From positions 56,568,609-56,632,608 of the forward strand of contig CP136066.1 of NCBI GenBank assembly GCA_032622095.1: DNA of 64,000 bases. The letters run 5' to 3'. The position numbers were made by a program, and so were the translations under genes. Every line of letters starts with the position of its first letter. Position 1 is the first letter of the stretch. Positions 33,848 to 46,347 of this stretch are shown one piece after another. Below the pieces are notes generated by a model. The model was not told where the DNA came from. It made no database searches and was given only the letters and a program-made list of their open reading frames with translations. This DNA is from Siphonodentalium dalli. Taxonomy: Eukaryota; Mollusca; Scaphopoda; Gadilida; Siphonodentaliidae.

Positions 33848-35433
33848 CAGGGATGGGGTAATTGTAATTTGTAATTGTAATTGATTGTAATTAATTACAT
33901 TTTTTCAAGTAATTGTATGTAATTGGTAATTGAGTTTATTCTCAATTACATGTAATTGCAATTGTAATTGGTTAGGATGTAATTGTAATTGTAATTAGGG
34001 TCTTAATTTCAATTACTTCAAAATCACAGGTACTTGTTTCTTCTCAAAGTTCTCTTTCGTGATTCATCCAATGGTTTCTTCAAATGTTTTTTTTCTCCAA
34101 ATTTCAAAGCGTAAGACTGGTGACTGGCTATCACTATGTTGTCACAACACTGAGTCTTTATCCACTGTGTCTCAATTGTGAATTATGTTGACACCTCCTG
34201 TTTGTTTGCTTAAGCATTGGTTAACCTTTGAGGTAGAAGCCTACTAGAAGGCTTGTTTTGATAAATACAATGAGAAACCAACTTCAAATAATTGACAATA
34301 GATCACTATAATATATCACTCTTTACTTATGATCATGTCTCGTTATCTCCATCTGTTATGGTAGAAATTCATACCAACCATTGCTAATGCTATCAACATG
34401 TCTACAAAAAATCTGGCAGCATTTTAATTTGCAGAAAGACACACACCGTGTCCTATGAAAGCGAAATGCAAACTTTGCCCAACTACAATATCCAGTTCCA
34501 AAAAAGTTACCTCCAATTTTGTGACACATCTGAAGGTAAGTTTCCATTTCTATGTATTAGTTTTGTTTAATTCCATTGACATATAAATTCAGTCATATGG
34601 TGGTATTGGTATATGCATTGTTTATTGTCCCTTCTAATTTGCAACTGATTGACAAAGTGGGGACAAATCCCTGCCTCAATAATCCCCCAATTAGCACTGT
34701 CTAGTGGCGGCATTGTGTTACCAGTAAGCTGGTGGCCACAAAGGCTAATTAAGTTTATGATTCTAATTAACAATCAGAGTGTTGATTATCTCATTGTCCT
34801 TTACAATTGGCCTGGCTGTGTCTGACTTACTGAGATAGTCTTATTCCCTTAATAATTAAATGATGGATACATGTGTGTTACTAAAAATTATTTTCATTTT
34901 ATAGCGAAAGCATCAAGATGTCTATGAATCCACAGTCACACAAGCACCATCAGCAAGTGATCAACAACCTACTAGGATCTTTCAGTATGCAAAAACATCG
35001 GTCAAGAATGCCAAAGCATTGAAGATAGTTAGCAAAGTTCATAAATCTCTGATATCATTCCAATTTCTAGAAGATCAACCCGACTACAAGCTGCCAATGC
35101 AACACGCTGGAATTTCCAGCTATAAATCATGATTCGCTCAGTTCTACGAACACCTACACTGTACCAAGTGTGCTTCACTGTGTATTTAATCTTGCTTGTA
35201 TTAAATTTATGTTTTGTTATCAAATAGAGTTTATATAAACAAAAAAGTGTTCCTACTTCAATGATGTGCTGAAATGTAATTGTAATTGTAATTGAATTAC
35301 ATTTCAAAGTAATTGTAATTGTAATTAATTACATTGTGAAATAGATGTAATGGGAATTGTAATTGTAATTGAAAAATGTTGAAGTAATTGTAATTGTAAT
35401 TAATTACATTCACAAGTAATTGCCCCAAGCCTG
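33848..35433 (+). mobile_element. hAT DNA transposon (degenerate or non-autonomous)
   Basis: 1,586 bp with imperfect terminal inverted repeats CAGGGATGGGGTAATT / CAGGCTTGGGGCAATT and an exact 8-bp target duplication TATGTGTG (33840-33847 and 35434-35441), both hallmarks of hAT. Subterminal regions are full of TAATTGTAATTG repeats. The only coding remnant is a spliced BED-type zinc finger; the catalytic transposase domain is missing. Confidence 0.9.
34435..35132 (+). pseudogene. BED-type zinc finger remnant of a hAT transposase, two exons
   Basis: Exon 1 follows an AG at 34433-34434 and ends AAG/GTAAG at 34535. The intron is 34536-34904 (GTAAG...TTTATAG). Exon 2 starts CGAAAGCATCAAG at 34905 and stops at the TGA at 35130-35132. 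Across the junction the protein reads C-x2-C ... THLK/RKHQDVYES, giving the C-x2-C...H-x4-H of a BED finger. In hAT transposases this domain binds the element ends. No DDE domain follows, so only DNA binding could remain. Splice sites are inferred from sequence only. Confidence 0.65.
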
Positions 35434-35559
35434 TATGTGTGATAGGTGTGTGAGTGAGTTATGTGTCGATACGAGTCAGTGATACGAATAAATATATGGT
35501 AACTGGACGCGACATTTTCGATCTCCCCGACATTGGTCCCTCGAACCGCTGAGCAAAAA

Positions 35560-36890
35560 TGGAGTACAAGACATTGGTTAGATCTTGGACAGCTATACGA
35601 TAACACACGACAAGATATACAAATGAAGCAGATTCTGTCCTTAAATCGGATGCTCCGAATCTTGACAGATTGACACGACTCATCGATGAAGTTTCCGAGA
35701 AAATTGGCGAACTGTCGTTGCTCAACAAGTCAATTGTTTCAAACATAACTGACGATGATGAATTCATCAAAGAAATGGATGACGCTGAAGATCATATGTG
35801 TAAAATCAAGGATAAAAAACATTCATACGAACAGTTTCTTCATAAATGCAGAACAACAGAGAGTAAACCGGTTTTCATTCAACAAACAGAAGCTGTAGTT
35901 ACGCCGAGAAAGATTGTATCGCTACCAAAATTATCCATTCCAATATTTGATGGCGACTTACTAGATTGGAAACCAATCTGGGACTCCTTCAATGCGGCAG
36001 TGCATGTTATTCCTGATTCTCAGCTGGCGCGTGTTCAAACATTTCAGCATCTGAAAGCACTACTGCGAGGACCTGCTTTGATAATAATAATAATAATAAT
36101 AATAATGGACAATGTCACAAAATCGAGAGTGCACACCTACAAGCATTGGTGGCGCTTCCTGCACCACAATACAATTCTATCAGCATTGGACGATTCCGCG
36201 ACGACCTTGAATCGCACATCAGGTCACTCAGTGCACTGGAACAGGGAACACGTTACAGCGACATGCTTGTTACGACGGTGCTACACAAGCTACCATCCCC
36301 ACTCCGAAGTGGGATAGTGCGTGCTTACGGAAGTCGGAAATATAGGCTGAAAGAACTACGTGAATTCTTGAGGAAGGAGTGCGAAATTTTTGATGCAGGT
36401 GAAACAGAATCCCAATATGTCTCAACGATGATCAGCAGCTCTTCTGGTATTCACGAAACTAATCGTGCCAATCCAGTTATAAATCGCGGTGCAAGTTGTG
36501 TATTCTGCAATGGATCTCATGCTGAAGTTGTGTGTTCATCTGTCAATGAGGTCAAAGCGCGTTGGGATATCGTCTGGGAACGGAAGCTGTGTTTCAACTG
36601 TCTCAGCGATTCACATCAGTGTTCTAATTGTTTATCCAAATTCAGGTGCAGGCTCTGCAAGAGAAAACATCATACCAGCCTTTGTGAAACAGTTGACGAC
36701 AGGCCACGCAATACCAATCCTCAAAACACATGGAATCAAACAGGCGACGTCCGCAGGAATAATACACAAGCTTCATTTCATTGTAATGTTGAAAGTGAGC
36801 TGATATCCAATCAGCAAGATAACATTTCTGGAACTTCGACCTCTCTGTTGAAAACAGCAGTTGTTAATGTTACTTCTCTGACACGTCACA
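35560..36890 (+). pseudogene. BEL gag
   Basis: 35670 onward includes the DUF1759-like block LPKLSIPIFDGDLLDWKPIW, conserved in BEL/Pao gag. At 36080-36106 a run of ATA triplets replaces coding sequence and changes frame; the continuation (36146-36895) has a region ending in cysteine-rich zinc knuckles (CVFCNGSH..., CFNCLSDSH, CRLCKRKHH) at about 36500-36690. A further frame change near 36890 separates it from the protease. Gag would form the particle; this copy cannot. Confidence 0.8.
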
Positions 36891-37424
36891 GCTAATATTC
36901 TATTCGACGATGGGTCACAGTGTTCGTTTATTTCACAGAGTCTAGCAGAAAAACTGCAACTGGCTTCCATCGACCGCAAGCAGATTAATCTCGCCGCGTT
37001 TGGATCTAAAAAACCGCAGGCTAGATTTCTTGACGTTGTTGCTCTCGACCTGGTATGTGAGGAAGAAATCGTTCCGTTGAAGCTTCTTGTTGTTCCAAAT
37101 ATATCTACACCGGTTGATGTTTCATGTCTCAAGTATATCAGATCATATCCTCATTTGAAGCCATTAAAACTAGCTCATCCCGTGATCAATTGTGATTCAT
37201 TCGCTATTGACATTCTCGTTGGAGCCGACTTGTATTACACCGTGGTTGAAGGAACCCAGATCAAGGATGAGAAAGGTCCAATTGCCGTCAAATCAAAACT
37301 TGGATTTCTACTAGCGGGCCCTGTTGACTTTCAAACTAAAACACGACCTAATTCCACAATGCTGAGCGTATTCATGGACCACTCACAGGATGACTTTAAT
37401 TTACAGAATTTCTGGACACTATAA
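36891..37424 (+). pseudogene. BEL protease (retropepsin)
   Basis: Begins ANILFDDGSQCSF, the DDGS variant of the DTGS aspartic-protease motif common in BEL elements, and continues to SKLGFLLAGP near 37310. Open to a stop at 37424, about four codons before the next frame. Confidence 0.75.
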
Positions 37425-37427
37425 TCT

Positions 37428-39057
37428 ATGGGAATAGAAACACCGAGAGAACCAAAAGGTAAACATGAACTTTTATCTACTTTCTGTGACTCAATACGAT
37501 TCGAAAGTGGTTCATATGTAGCAAAATTTCCTTGGTCCGAAAATCACAGTCCGTTACCTACAAACTATTATGTGGTCATTAATAGAACCAGACAAACTGT
37601 TAAACGCCTGGCAAAAGATCCATCTCTCTTGGCAACTAATGACAAACTTATTAAAGAGCAAACGCTAAGGGGTTCATTGAGAAAGTCCCCATTGATGAAC
37701 TGAAGTCTCGTGAGATGGGAAAGTGTCATTACATACCGCACCATCCAGTGTTTAAGTCATCAACGACAACGCCAATACGGATAGTATATGACTGTAGTTG
37801 TCGCAGTGATCGCACTAAACCGAGTCTCAATGATTGTTTGCTAACTGGTCCTGCCTTACAAAATGACATCAGTTCTATCCTTATATGATTCCGCTTACAC
37901 AAATTTGGAGTAATTTCGGATGTTGAAAAGGCGTTCCTACACATAAAACTTGATGAATGCGATAAAGATTTCACCAGGTTCCTTTGGCTATCAGATGCTA
38001 CAAATCCGGACTCTGAGTTCTCAGTATACAGATTCAATGTTGTTCTGTTCGACCCAAAGGCATCACCCTTTGTTCTTAATGCCACAATCATGAAACATCT
38101 TATGTTGCATTCAATAGAATCACCAAACGTGACACAAGATCTGTTAAACAATGTTTATGTTGACAACTTCATTTCGAGTTTCGAAAGTTAAAGAGATTTG
38201 ATTGACTATTTCAATAAAACCAGAGACATCATGAATAAGGGAAATTTTAATGTTAGGGCATGGACATCAAATTCACAAACACTGTGTTCTGTTGTAGCTA
38301 ACGATAATCTTCTGGAAAAACAAGAAACTGTACCAGTACTCGGTCTAAAATGGAATGTGGACTCTGATACATTGACATTCCCGTTTAAATGTAATATAAA
38401 CTGTAATTCTCTTACTACAAAACGTGAAATTTTAAGGGACACTTCCACTCGGGTTCATCGCTCCAGTAACTGTCAATGCAAAATTTTGCATGCAGAAACT
38501 ATGGTCGCTAGATTTGGGTTGGGATGAAAAAGTTTCCCAAGAACGAATGGCACACTATTCGCGATGATTTGCAGACAGCTACTAATTTACAATTGAAAAG
38601 AGGAATGTGTATTCGCGATTCGGTGAATGATCCACTGGAATTATATGTCTTCGCGGACGCAAGCACCAAGGCGTACGGTTCCGTTGCATATCTGAGATCA
38701 ACTGTGGCTGATAAGCTGTCACAATTCATAATGGCTAAAAGCAGAGTAGCTCCTCTAAAAACATTAACCATTCCACAGCTTGAATTAATGGCGGCGCTCT
38801 TAACAGCTCGACTTGCGGCACACATCCTTAAAAGCCTTCATTTGCAACAAGCAGTGAAGTTAATATTATGGACAGATAGCACAATAGTGTTATATTGGTT
38901 GAATTCCGATAAGAACCTTCCCATTTTTGTATCAAATAGAGTGCGTGATATAAAATCTCTCACCGACGCACGATGTTGGCACCACTGTTCTTCTGCTGAT
39001 AACCCGGCGGACATGATAAGTCGAGACCGCAGTGTTGATCCTTCGTTTTCATTGACA

Positions 39058-39060
<3 letters not shown>
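37428..39060 (+). pseudogene. BEL reverse transcriptase and RNase H
   Basis: Starts MGIETPREPKG. Reverse transcriptase motifs: PIRIVYDCS (about 37770), SDVEKAFLHIKL (about 37915), FTRFLW, and NVYVDNFIS (about 38150-38180), where the usual second Asp of Y-x-DD is Asn. RNase H: FADASTKAYG (38650), ELMAALL, WTDSTIVLYWL (38870) and NPADMISR (39000). Frameshifts near 37668 and 38510 and stops near 37887 and 38190 break it; a (GA)29 run at 39061-39118 follows immediately. Confidence 0.8.

Positions 39061-39118
<58 letters not shown>
39061..39118 (+). repeat. (GA)n microsatellite in BEL pol
   Basis: About 29 uninterrupted AG dinucleotides between the RNase H and integrase parts. It is probably an expansion after the element died. 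Confidence 0.95.
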
Positions 39119-39122
<4 letters not shown>

Positions 39123-39169
39123 TAGTCACGGCCTTAGTTCTCCGATTCATAAATAATCTAAAAAAACGA

Positions 39170-39901
39170 AGTCTTGATCGTAAATTTGGACCTCTCTCCG
39201 TGACTGAACTTAAAAGTGGTGAAATGTGTCTGATAAAACTGTGTCAAAGCAACGAATACAATGATGTAGTGACGTTTCTCAAATACGGCGAAACATGTGC
39301 AAGACCCATTGGCACTCAATTGCAACTCTTTTTAGATGATTCCGGGATAGTTCGTAGTCGAGGCCGAATAGGCAATGCGGATGCAGAATATGACTGTAAA
39401 TTTCCAATGCTATTACCTCCGAACAGTGCATTCACGAACTTGATCATTCAACACCATCACAATTTAACATGTCACTCTGGGATTGAACAAAATGTTGCAT
39501 CAATTCGCCTATCTTTCTGGATACCACGTATTCGCCAGAGAGTCAAATCACTTCTCCGTTTATGCGTGCCGTGCAAAAACGTTATTGGGAAACCATTCCG
39601 TGCTCCACAATCACCGCATCTTCCCGAGGACAGAGTGAAAGCAAGCCGACCATTCAATGTAACAGGTGTTGACTTTACTGGACAACTAAACATTACTGAC
39701 CCGCCATGCAAGGCGTACATATGTCTGTTAACATGCGCAGCTACAAGAGCAGTGCATATTGAAGTTACCACCGACCTGACTGTTGATTCGTTTTTGCATT
39801 CTTTCAGAAGATTTGTTAGCCGGAGAGGACTACCACGAAAATTGATGTCAGACAATGCTTCCACGTTCGAAGGAGCTGCCAGATACCTACAAGAAAACTA
39901 A
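39170..39901 (+). pseudogene. BEL integrase, N-terminal part
   Basis: Zinc-binding region (HHHNLTCHSG ... CVPC at 39450-39580), then GVDFTGQLN with the first catalytic Asp (about 39670) and SDNASTFEGAARY with the second (about 39850). The reading frame ends at 39901 where foreign DNA begins. The third catalytic residue is in the piece at 43228 onward. Confidence 0.8.
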
Positions 39902-40228
39902 GATGCATGCATCAGGTCGGCCGTGAACTATCTACCATAGAATTGTTGTAGCTATCGATTATACATTTTGGAACACCAGTCTGTATATATGTGTGTATGC
40001 ATGAATGCATGTGTGTATGTGTTATAGACTCTAACACTGCTCGACTGATCCGACTCGGATTTGGTATTTAACGTGTCAACTTGACCTCACTCATAGGCAT
40101 GTTTCTGGACCTTGACCGATCCGACTAAAAAATTGTGTGTAGGACTACTTCGATCCCGGGAGCAATATGGACGGGTCCAATTTCACGTGGGACCATGTTC
40201 TCGAACGTGCTGATGTAGGCATGTTTCT

Positions 40229-40612
40229 GGACTATTTGGACGGGTCAAATCTTGATCCCGACCTGACTTTGACATTCAAAAAGATCAATTCAAGGTCAAA
40301 TCTGGTAAAACGGAAGTATTTCAACGAAATATAATACCTACTGTTACTTTTGTCCCAGGAGTGTTTCGGGTGGGTCAAATTATGACCCTGACCTGATCTT
40401 GACATTCAACATTGTCAATTCAAGGTCAAATCGGGTAAAGCCGGGCGGATTTCGACGGGTATTTTTGTCGTGACTTTTGTCCGGGGAGTGTTTTGGACGG
40501 GTCAAATCGTGACCCGACATGACGTTCACCTTTAAAATGGTCAATTCAAGGTTAAATCGCGCAATTCTCCGAAAATCAGAGGGGAACATCCCGGACGAAG
40601 TAGGGTCCACCA
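40229..40612. repeat. Three imperfect units of about 130 bp
   Basis: Each starts near GGGTCAAAT-x-x-TGA-CCC and contains GTCAATTCAAGGTCAAAT, then a GGAGTGTTT-x-GG end in the first two. Moderate divergence. Confidence 0.7.
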
Positions 40613-42167
40613 GCTACTATTATATATTTCTAGATTTAGTTACAAACTAAATACCTGTATATTGTACAAAGAAATGTTTGACAAATATATCTGTATCAAT
40701 ATTACCATACGGGTCATTAAAATAGATACGACGAAACAAATTTTGAAGGGTGCATGGTATCAGGTAAATTTTTATATTTCAAATGATGACAGGAATGCGG
40801 AAAGTTGAAGTACCTACGCAATACTAACTATCCGAATGAAGAGATATACATGTATATAAAAACCAAAATAGAAGATGACTGCTGGCGACAATGTTTTCCA
40901 AAAAAATTCAAAGCATTCGATAGCTCCCATCTAGTTGTCAGCCCGAAGATCAATATAAAGTGTGGTGACTATCAGATGAGGGATATGACTGTACAGTTGC
41001 TAAACAATTCAGTCACGCAAAAGAGGATCAAACAGTAAGATACCAAATTGCTGCCTGTGGTAATGTTTTTTAACGAAATTCGGGAAAATTAGATTACTCT
41101 CACCCTGGTTATCCAGAAGATCATTGTGGAATCTGGTGACGATCGGACAAGGGGTGTCGTCTGTAGGATCAACCAAATTATTTAGCCATAAAAATAGTAA
41201 CATTCCAGATCACCGCTGGCAGTGATGTCTTCACAAGGACAGCTTGAGAACAAAACATGGCTCACATCTAGCGGTGACCCAAACTATCCACGTGAGAAAA
41301 AGTTCTCCAATAAAAGCTGGCTGCAGGGTGCGCCAATTGATTCAAATTCGAAATTTAACAGGGTGTACTGCTGGTGGCCATGTTTTCCCCGCATATTTGA
41401 TAGACTTATGGACAAAACCACTGAATCCGTTGAATCAATATACATGTATACATGGATTAATTTATATGCATTGTTATACACAGTACTGGTATATAAAGGT
41501 ACTGAAAATAACAATATTACTAGTATACACAAAATAAACCATATATCATGGCTATGGGTTCTAATATCCGAATATGACAGCTGATAACTTGGTGTGAATT
41601 GAAGAGTGGTGGTGTCTCAAGCATATCTAACCCTCCACGTTAGAAACATGCCATTAAATGTCATAAGTATAATCTAGCTTGAGGACAGAAGTTATCCATA
41701 AAACCCCCCTTAATTCAACCAGGTCCTCGCGCGATGTATGGTCGATCACATGATGATCTAGGGGGGATTAGAATTGTTGTATAAAAACAGCACTGCATGT
41801 AAATATAAAATAAAATAGTGCTACATCTTATTACAGATTATTGCCATATATAATCAGTGACTATACAGACAGTCTGACAAAATAAAGTTTCAGTGACACT
41901 CTATCCGAAGAGGGGAATAATTCCATCTGTTACAGTCAATGGAGCAATTATGAATCTGGAAAGGTGAAATTTCTAACTAATACTAGATATCGACATGACG
42001 CGATAACATATAACGTAAATGCAATATGGCCGCTGACGACCATTTTTTCCTATAAAATTAAAAAAATATTTGATAGCTCTCATCTGATAGATCAATATCA
42101 AGATAAATATGAAGTTTAGTGATGATCGGATGAGTGAAGTGGACTGTGCTAAACGGTTTAGTAATGC

Positions 42168-42470
42168 TTAAAAAGATTTTTACCTTAATATTTTTATGTT
42201 CACTTTATAAACTTCACTGAGTCATCTTTGTCATGTATTGAGTTTGATATATTTTGTTAACAGTTTATAAATCATGTATGTCTCATGTTTGTTATTTTAA
42301 TTTATGTGTTTATTATCATTAAATAAAGTTGCATTCCTTAAAAAGATTCTTACCTCAATGTTTTTATGTTCACTTTATAAACTCCACTGAGTCATCTTTG
42401 TCATGTATTGAATTTGATATCTTTTGTTAACAGTTTATAAATTATGTATGTCTCGTGTTCGTTATTATAT
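42168..42470. repeat. Tandem pair of about 170 bp
   Basis: TTAAAAAGATT-x-TTACCT...ATGTATGTCTC-x-TGTT-x-GTTATT occurs at 42168 and 42338 with about ten differences. Confidence 0.85.
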
Positions 42471-43189
42471 TATATACACTTTATAGTGTGTTTCAGAACG
42501 AAAACAAAATGAATAAAATCAACAAATTTGTAAATTTAAAAACAATTCAAACGTTGTTGTATTCCATGTCCCAGCCCGGACATATACACCAAATTTCAAT
42601 AATATTCATTGAGAAACAACGGACCAAACGCCATATAACACCCCGTATGCATCTTTTATTCCGAGTTGGCCTTTTATTCCGAGTTGGCACTCGCCGATTG
42701 GGGCGAGTTAGCCCTGAGGCGAGTACGCCGATTCCGACACCTTTTCTATTTGCAGCAGGTTAAGTTTACGCGTAATTTAATTCACAAAGTTCCCCAATTG
42801 GTATCGTAAATAGAGCGACCTTATTTGACAGAGAATGCCTCTGTTATTGATTATAAAGTTGCTATACATTAAATACGACAATTCACATGCTCGTTCAAGC
42901 GCAGTAGTCTATTTTCCCCATGTTAAAGGACATCCACAAATACTAAATAACGCTAACTTACTGCCGAATGTTTTACACGACAACTGTTAACATATTTGGG
43001 CTGAATTCATCTGACGCGGTATTATTCCTCAAAATAAACAACAAAACCATCGTTACTTGGAAATGTAGTTTGGGCTAACATTTACATAAATCCTCCATAT
43101 CATTATTCCGACACACACGTCAGATGAAAAACTCACATGAAGTAACCGGCCAAATTGGCCGAAACAACAGCTTCTATCAAACGAGCTAC

Positions 43190-43969
43190 TTCATGACGAA
43201 CTCGTCTGAAGAAATGTTGAATGGAAATTCATACCAAAACGAGCCCCATGGTTCGGCGGTTTTTGGGAAAGACTAATCGGTTTGACAAAACTTCACTCAG
43301 GAAAGTTCTCGGCGTGAAAAGGATTTCACTCAAATATCTCGTAACTGTTGTAACTAAGATTGAAGCAGCAATAAATGACCGACCTCTGACTTATGTATAT
43401 TCTGGTATGGAAGACGTAGATCCTGTAACTCCGTCAAAGCTCTTCTGTGGACGAAATTTGTTAACACTTCCTCATGTTGATACCGATGGACACACCTCTG
43501 ACGATCCTGATTATTTCACTTCACCTCATTCGAAAACTGTTTACGTTCAGCGAGAGATGGATATCGCCGTTCTGTTAGATAAACTGTGGACACGATGGAA
43601 AAACAGTTATTTGCTGGCTCTTCGAGAACATTTCAACAAAACCAAATCAATCGCAGGTGATGATGTGAAAATAGGTGCTGTGGTACAAATCCATGATGAT
43701 TGTCCAATATTGCAGTGGAAACTTGGTGTCGTTACCGATGTGCATAAGGGTTCTGACGGTATGGTTAGATCGGTAACATTACGTACTAAAATGGTATAAC
43801 TAACAGACCTACTGCTAAGTTATATCCACTTGAAATACGCAGCAAAGATGTCACAGATTCCGAAACCAACGAGGCACATGACTCCACACCCGTTGCAAGG
43901 CCTAAACGCGCAGCTGCTGAGAATGCTCGAGATAAAATATCAAATTTATACAGGTCTGATGATGTGTAA
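43190..43969 (+). pseudogene. BEL integrase, C-terminal part
   Basis: Resumes as VEWKFIPKRAPWFGGFWERLIG (43214-43280; the Glu in FWERL matches the third residue of the DDE triad), then AAINDRPLTY and the C-terminal DUF-like region LLDKLWTRWKNSYL, down to a TAA at 43967-43969. A one-base loss in an A-run near 43283 and another frame change near 43793 interrupt it. Confidence 0.8.
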
Positions 43970-44023
43970 CTGTTCATGTATTGTATATAATTTATTTGAG
44001 TGAACGTCGTCGCCCCCGGAGGA

Positions 44024-44647
44024 TGTCGCGGATACCAATTATGTGGACTCATTAATTACTGACATGCAGTGACTATCGTTCAATCGTGCGCGTGCACGTT
44101 GTCTATATGTGTGCTATGTGTGTGAGTGAGTTATGTGTCAATACGAGTTCCGGGACTCCGCATGTACTGGAGAATTGTCCATGCATGGGTAGGTCCGGGA
44201 TATCGACCGACGCTGACGCCATGTTTCGCACATCTGTGAGGAATGCTAGTAATCAGCGCTATATACATAAATTATACATATTAATCCATATTATTTAATA
44301 TATTCTATTCATTTATAGCTATTATACCGTTTATACTCGCAGTCGAGAGATATTTTGTCCACAAGGACCGACGCATGCAATTGTTTATATTTGGTCCGAC
44401 CCCCACCTTTATTATGTTGTTCTATAAGTGCATATACATGTCATAATTATCCTTCAAAGTTCGTTGTAATGATTGTAATGATTCAATGATTGTTTAGTTA
44501 AATGTGAACCAGGGGTCGGTCTGTCTATATATGTACTTTCTTTATGTCATACAATGTATGATTTATAAGAAATAAACTATTGATATTGAGTCAGTGATAC
44601 GAATAAATATATGGTAACTGGACGCGACATTTTCGATCTCCCCGACA
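44024..44647 (+). repeat. BEL 3' LTR
   Basis: 624 bp, TGTCGCGG...CCCGACA. It contains AATAAA near 44572 and the 443-bp segment (44148-44590) missing from the 5' LTR. Followed by CAAT. Confidence 0.9.
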
Positions 44648-44651
44648 CAAT

Positions 44652-46347
44652 AATTTTGTTTAGGTTTTTCGTTCTATAGTTATTGTTGGTTGTTTATCTG
44701 AAAATTTATGCTGAGTTTTTGGTCCATCTGTTTGAGTATATCAGTCATTGTTTATACAGTAGGTATGCCCACACTAGGCAGTATGGCACAAGGGGGTATG
44801 CACCGGACGACAGTCCATCACTTGTTCCATTCTGAACACATCAAAGTAGTGTTTCTCATCACTTAAAATAGGAATGTATAATACATGTAAAATGTCTTAA
44901 AGACATATTATGTACGTGATCGGGTGCGTGAAACTGACACGATAGTACTCAAGCTCTATGTCAACTGAAGGAATGTAACATTCTACTAACATCACCGACA
45001 ATTTGAAGCAAATTGACCACACCATTCCATAGAAAACATTGTCTGAAATACGCTCAATTGTAAATATTTACTACTCGATTCGGGACGCATCTATTGGCGA
45101 TAAACTATTGAAAAGTATTTCGCCACCAAGAGTCACTGCATTCATTTAATATATAAGAATGAGGGTACGTGATGTCAATTTGGATATAATTATTTGTAAA
45201 AATTACTACTTTGAACAAGATTATTCTCCATTTCTATTTGACCACCCGACCTGAGTGTTTCACATCACTTTAAACTTTAAAATTGATAAATAGTCCCATT
45301 GGCAATTTGAAAAAAGAACACCCATATATTGGAACCCAAAAGCAAACAGCCACTGCCAACCTCACTTACATGCACATTGTACCTACACCCCATGACTGTG
45401 TACCTAATGACTGAAAGGATTGCCTTTTTGGTCCTGGTCGAAGTCAAATGTTGCATCTTATGTTACACGAACCCTACATTTTAACACTTTTGGAAATCCT
45501 GCCATTGGATTACTAAGTACATGTACTTGTAGTACTTGGAGCCTCTAAATGAACTATACAATATTTTAATGAACAATGTCTACAATTTTCCCTCTATGAA
45601 TGGATAAAATGAACACTAGGCATAAAAATATTCATGTGCAATGTGTGTCGCTACCACTTTCCTCTGTTATGGTGAAAACCATGGAATAGACCTATAGTCA
45701 TTCACTGTCTGGTGCCGACCAACTGTTTGGAACCTGCTGTGTCAGACATTAGGTACAAAGGATTTCATTCACACACAGAAATTCCCTCTATTTACAAACA
45801 CTTTTATTGCTACACGTAGCTTGCAGAAACACTTTATTATTAAGCTTTAGGCAAATATTACATGTGCATACATGTGTGTCCATAGTATAATAGTCATTCA
45901 AGGGTACCCAGTTATGTGCTCTCAGCATGAAATATTTACTTTGATACCATCCACCTGATACAGGGATGGTGACCGGTCATTTTGTAGTATCAACTTTCAT
46001 GATGTCATGTGGTGGAGATTAGATGCCCATGTCCTCAACAATGGTGGCTTTGTCTCGAAAGTTTGTCTGGTATTTTTATGGCACCGCACCCTTCCATTTT
46101 AAAGGTTCACAAGTACAAGCGAATCTCATATGCAAAAACACATCTGCTGTCTATATGCTCTCTAAGTAAATCGCAACAACTGTTTGTTAGTTGATCTAAT
46201 TCACCGCTATTTCAAGATGGTCTTATTCAAAGTGTGGAATCATGATTGCAGTATCAAAAAGTTTGTTATGTTGGAACCATCAGTTGAACGTGTCAAGGAG
46301 AAAGGTGAGTAGAATTTACATTATGTTCTAGTACCTGTATCTCTTAT
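44652..46347. other. No gene seen
   Basis: AT-rich. The segment at 44652 continues the pre-insertion sequence next to R3. No frame over about 60 codons that I would trust and no repeats recognised. Confidence 0.5.

Larger units (their letters stand above)
33758..35532 (+). repeat. BEL 5' LTR, with hAT insertion and internal deletion
   Basis: 1,775 bp, of which 33848-35433 is a hAT element. After GAG at 35473-35475 it lacks the 443 bp present in the 3' LTR at 44148-44590. The interior begins TTGGTCCCTCGAACCG, a candidate primer-binding site that does not look like a standard tRNA 3' end. Confidence 0.85.
39902..43180. other. About 3.3-kb insertion in the BEL integrase, satellite-like
   Basis: Splits the integrase; the right edge is approximate because bases after about 43140 could be either. 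No terminal repeats or coding region were recognised. It includes three units of about 130 bp (about 40229, 40371, 40499) sharing GGTCAAATC-x-TGACCC and GTCAATTCAAGGTCAAATC; degenerate units around 40860-41210, 41360-41420 and 42030-42150 sharing GGC-x-A-x-GTTTTCC and GATAGCTC-CATCT; and a 170-bp tandem pair at 42168-42460. Confidence 0.6.
33758..44647 (+). mobile_element. BEL/Pao LTR retrotransposon, decayed, with nested insertions
   Basis: LTRs start TGTCG and end CGACA (inverted termini) and are flanked by CAAT on both sides (33754-33757 and 44648-44651), a 4-bp target duplication. Interior order: gag, protease, reverse transcriptase, RNase H, integrase, the BEL/Pao order. A hAT element sits in the 5' LTR and about 3.3 kb of unrelated DNA sits in the integrase. 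Frameshifts, stops and microsatellite runs show that it is dead. Confidence 0.9.

Noticed and set aside
35533-35550. Standard tRNA primer-binding site for the BEL element
   Set aside because: TTGGTCCCTCGAACCG has a T-arm-like word too close to the end to match a complete tRNA 3' end; noted as candidate only.
36080-36120. Poly-Ile segment in BEL gag
   Set aside because: It is an (ATA)n microsatellite that replaced coding sequence, not a membrane segment.
38998-39156. Arg-Glu-rich domain (RERERE...) at the end of the BEL RNase H frame
   Set aside because: It is the translation of a (GA)n microsatellite.
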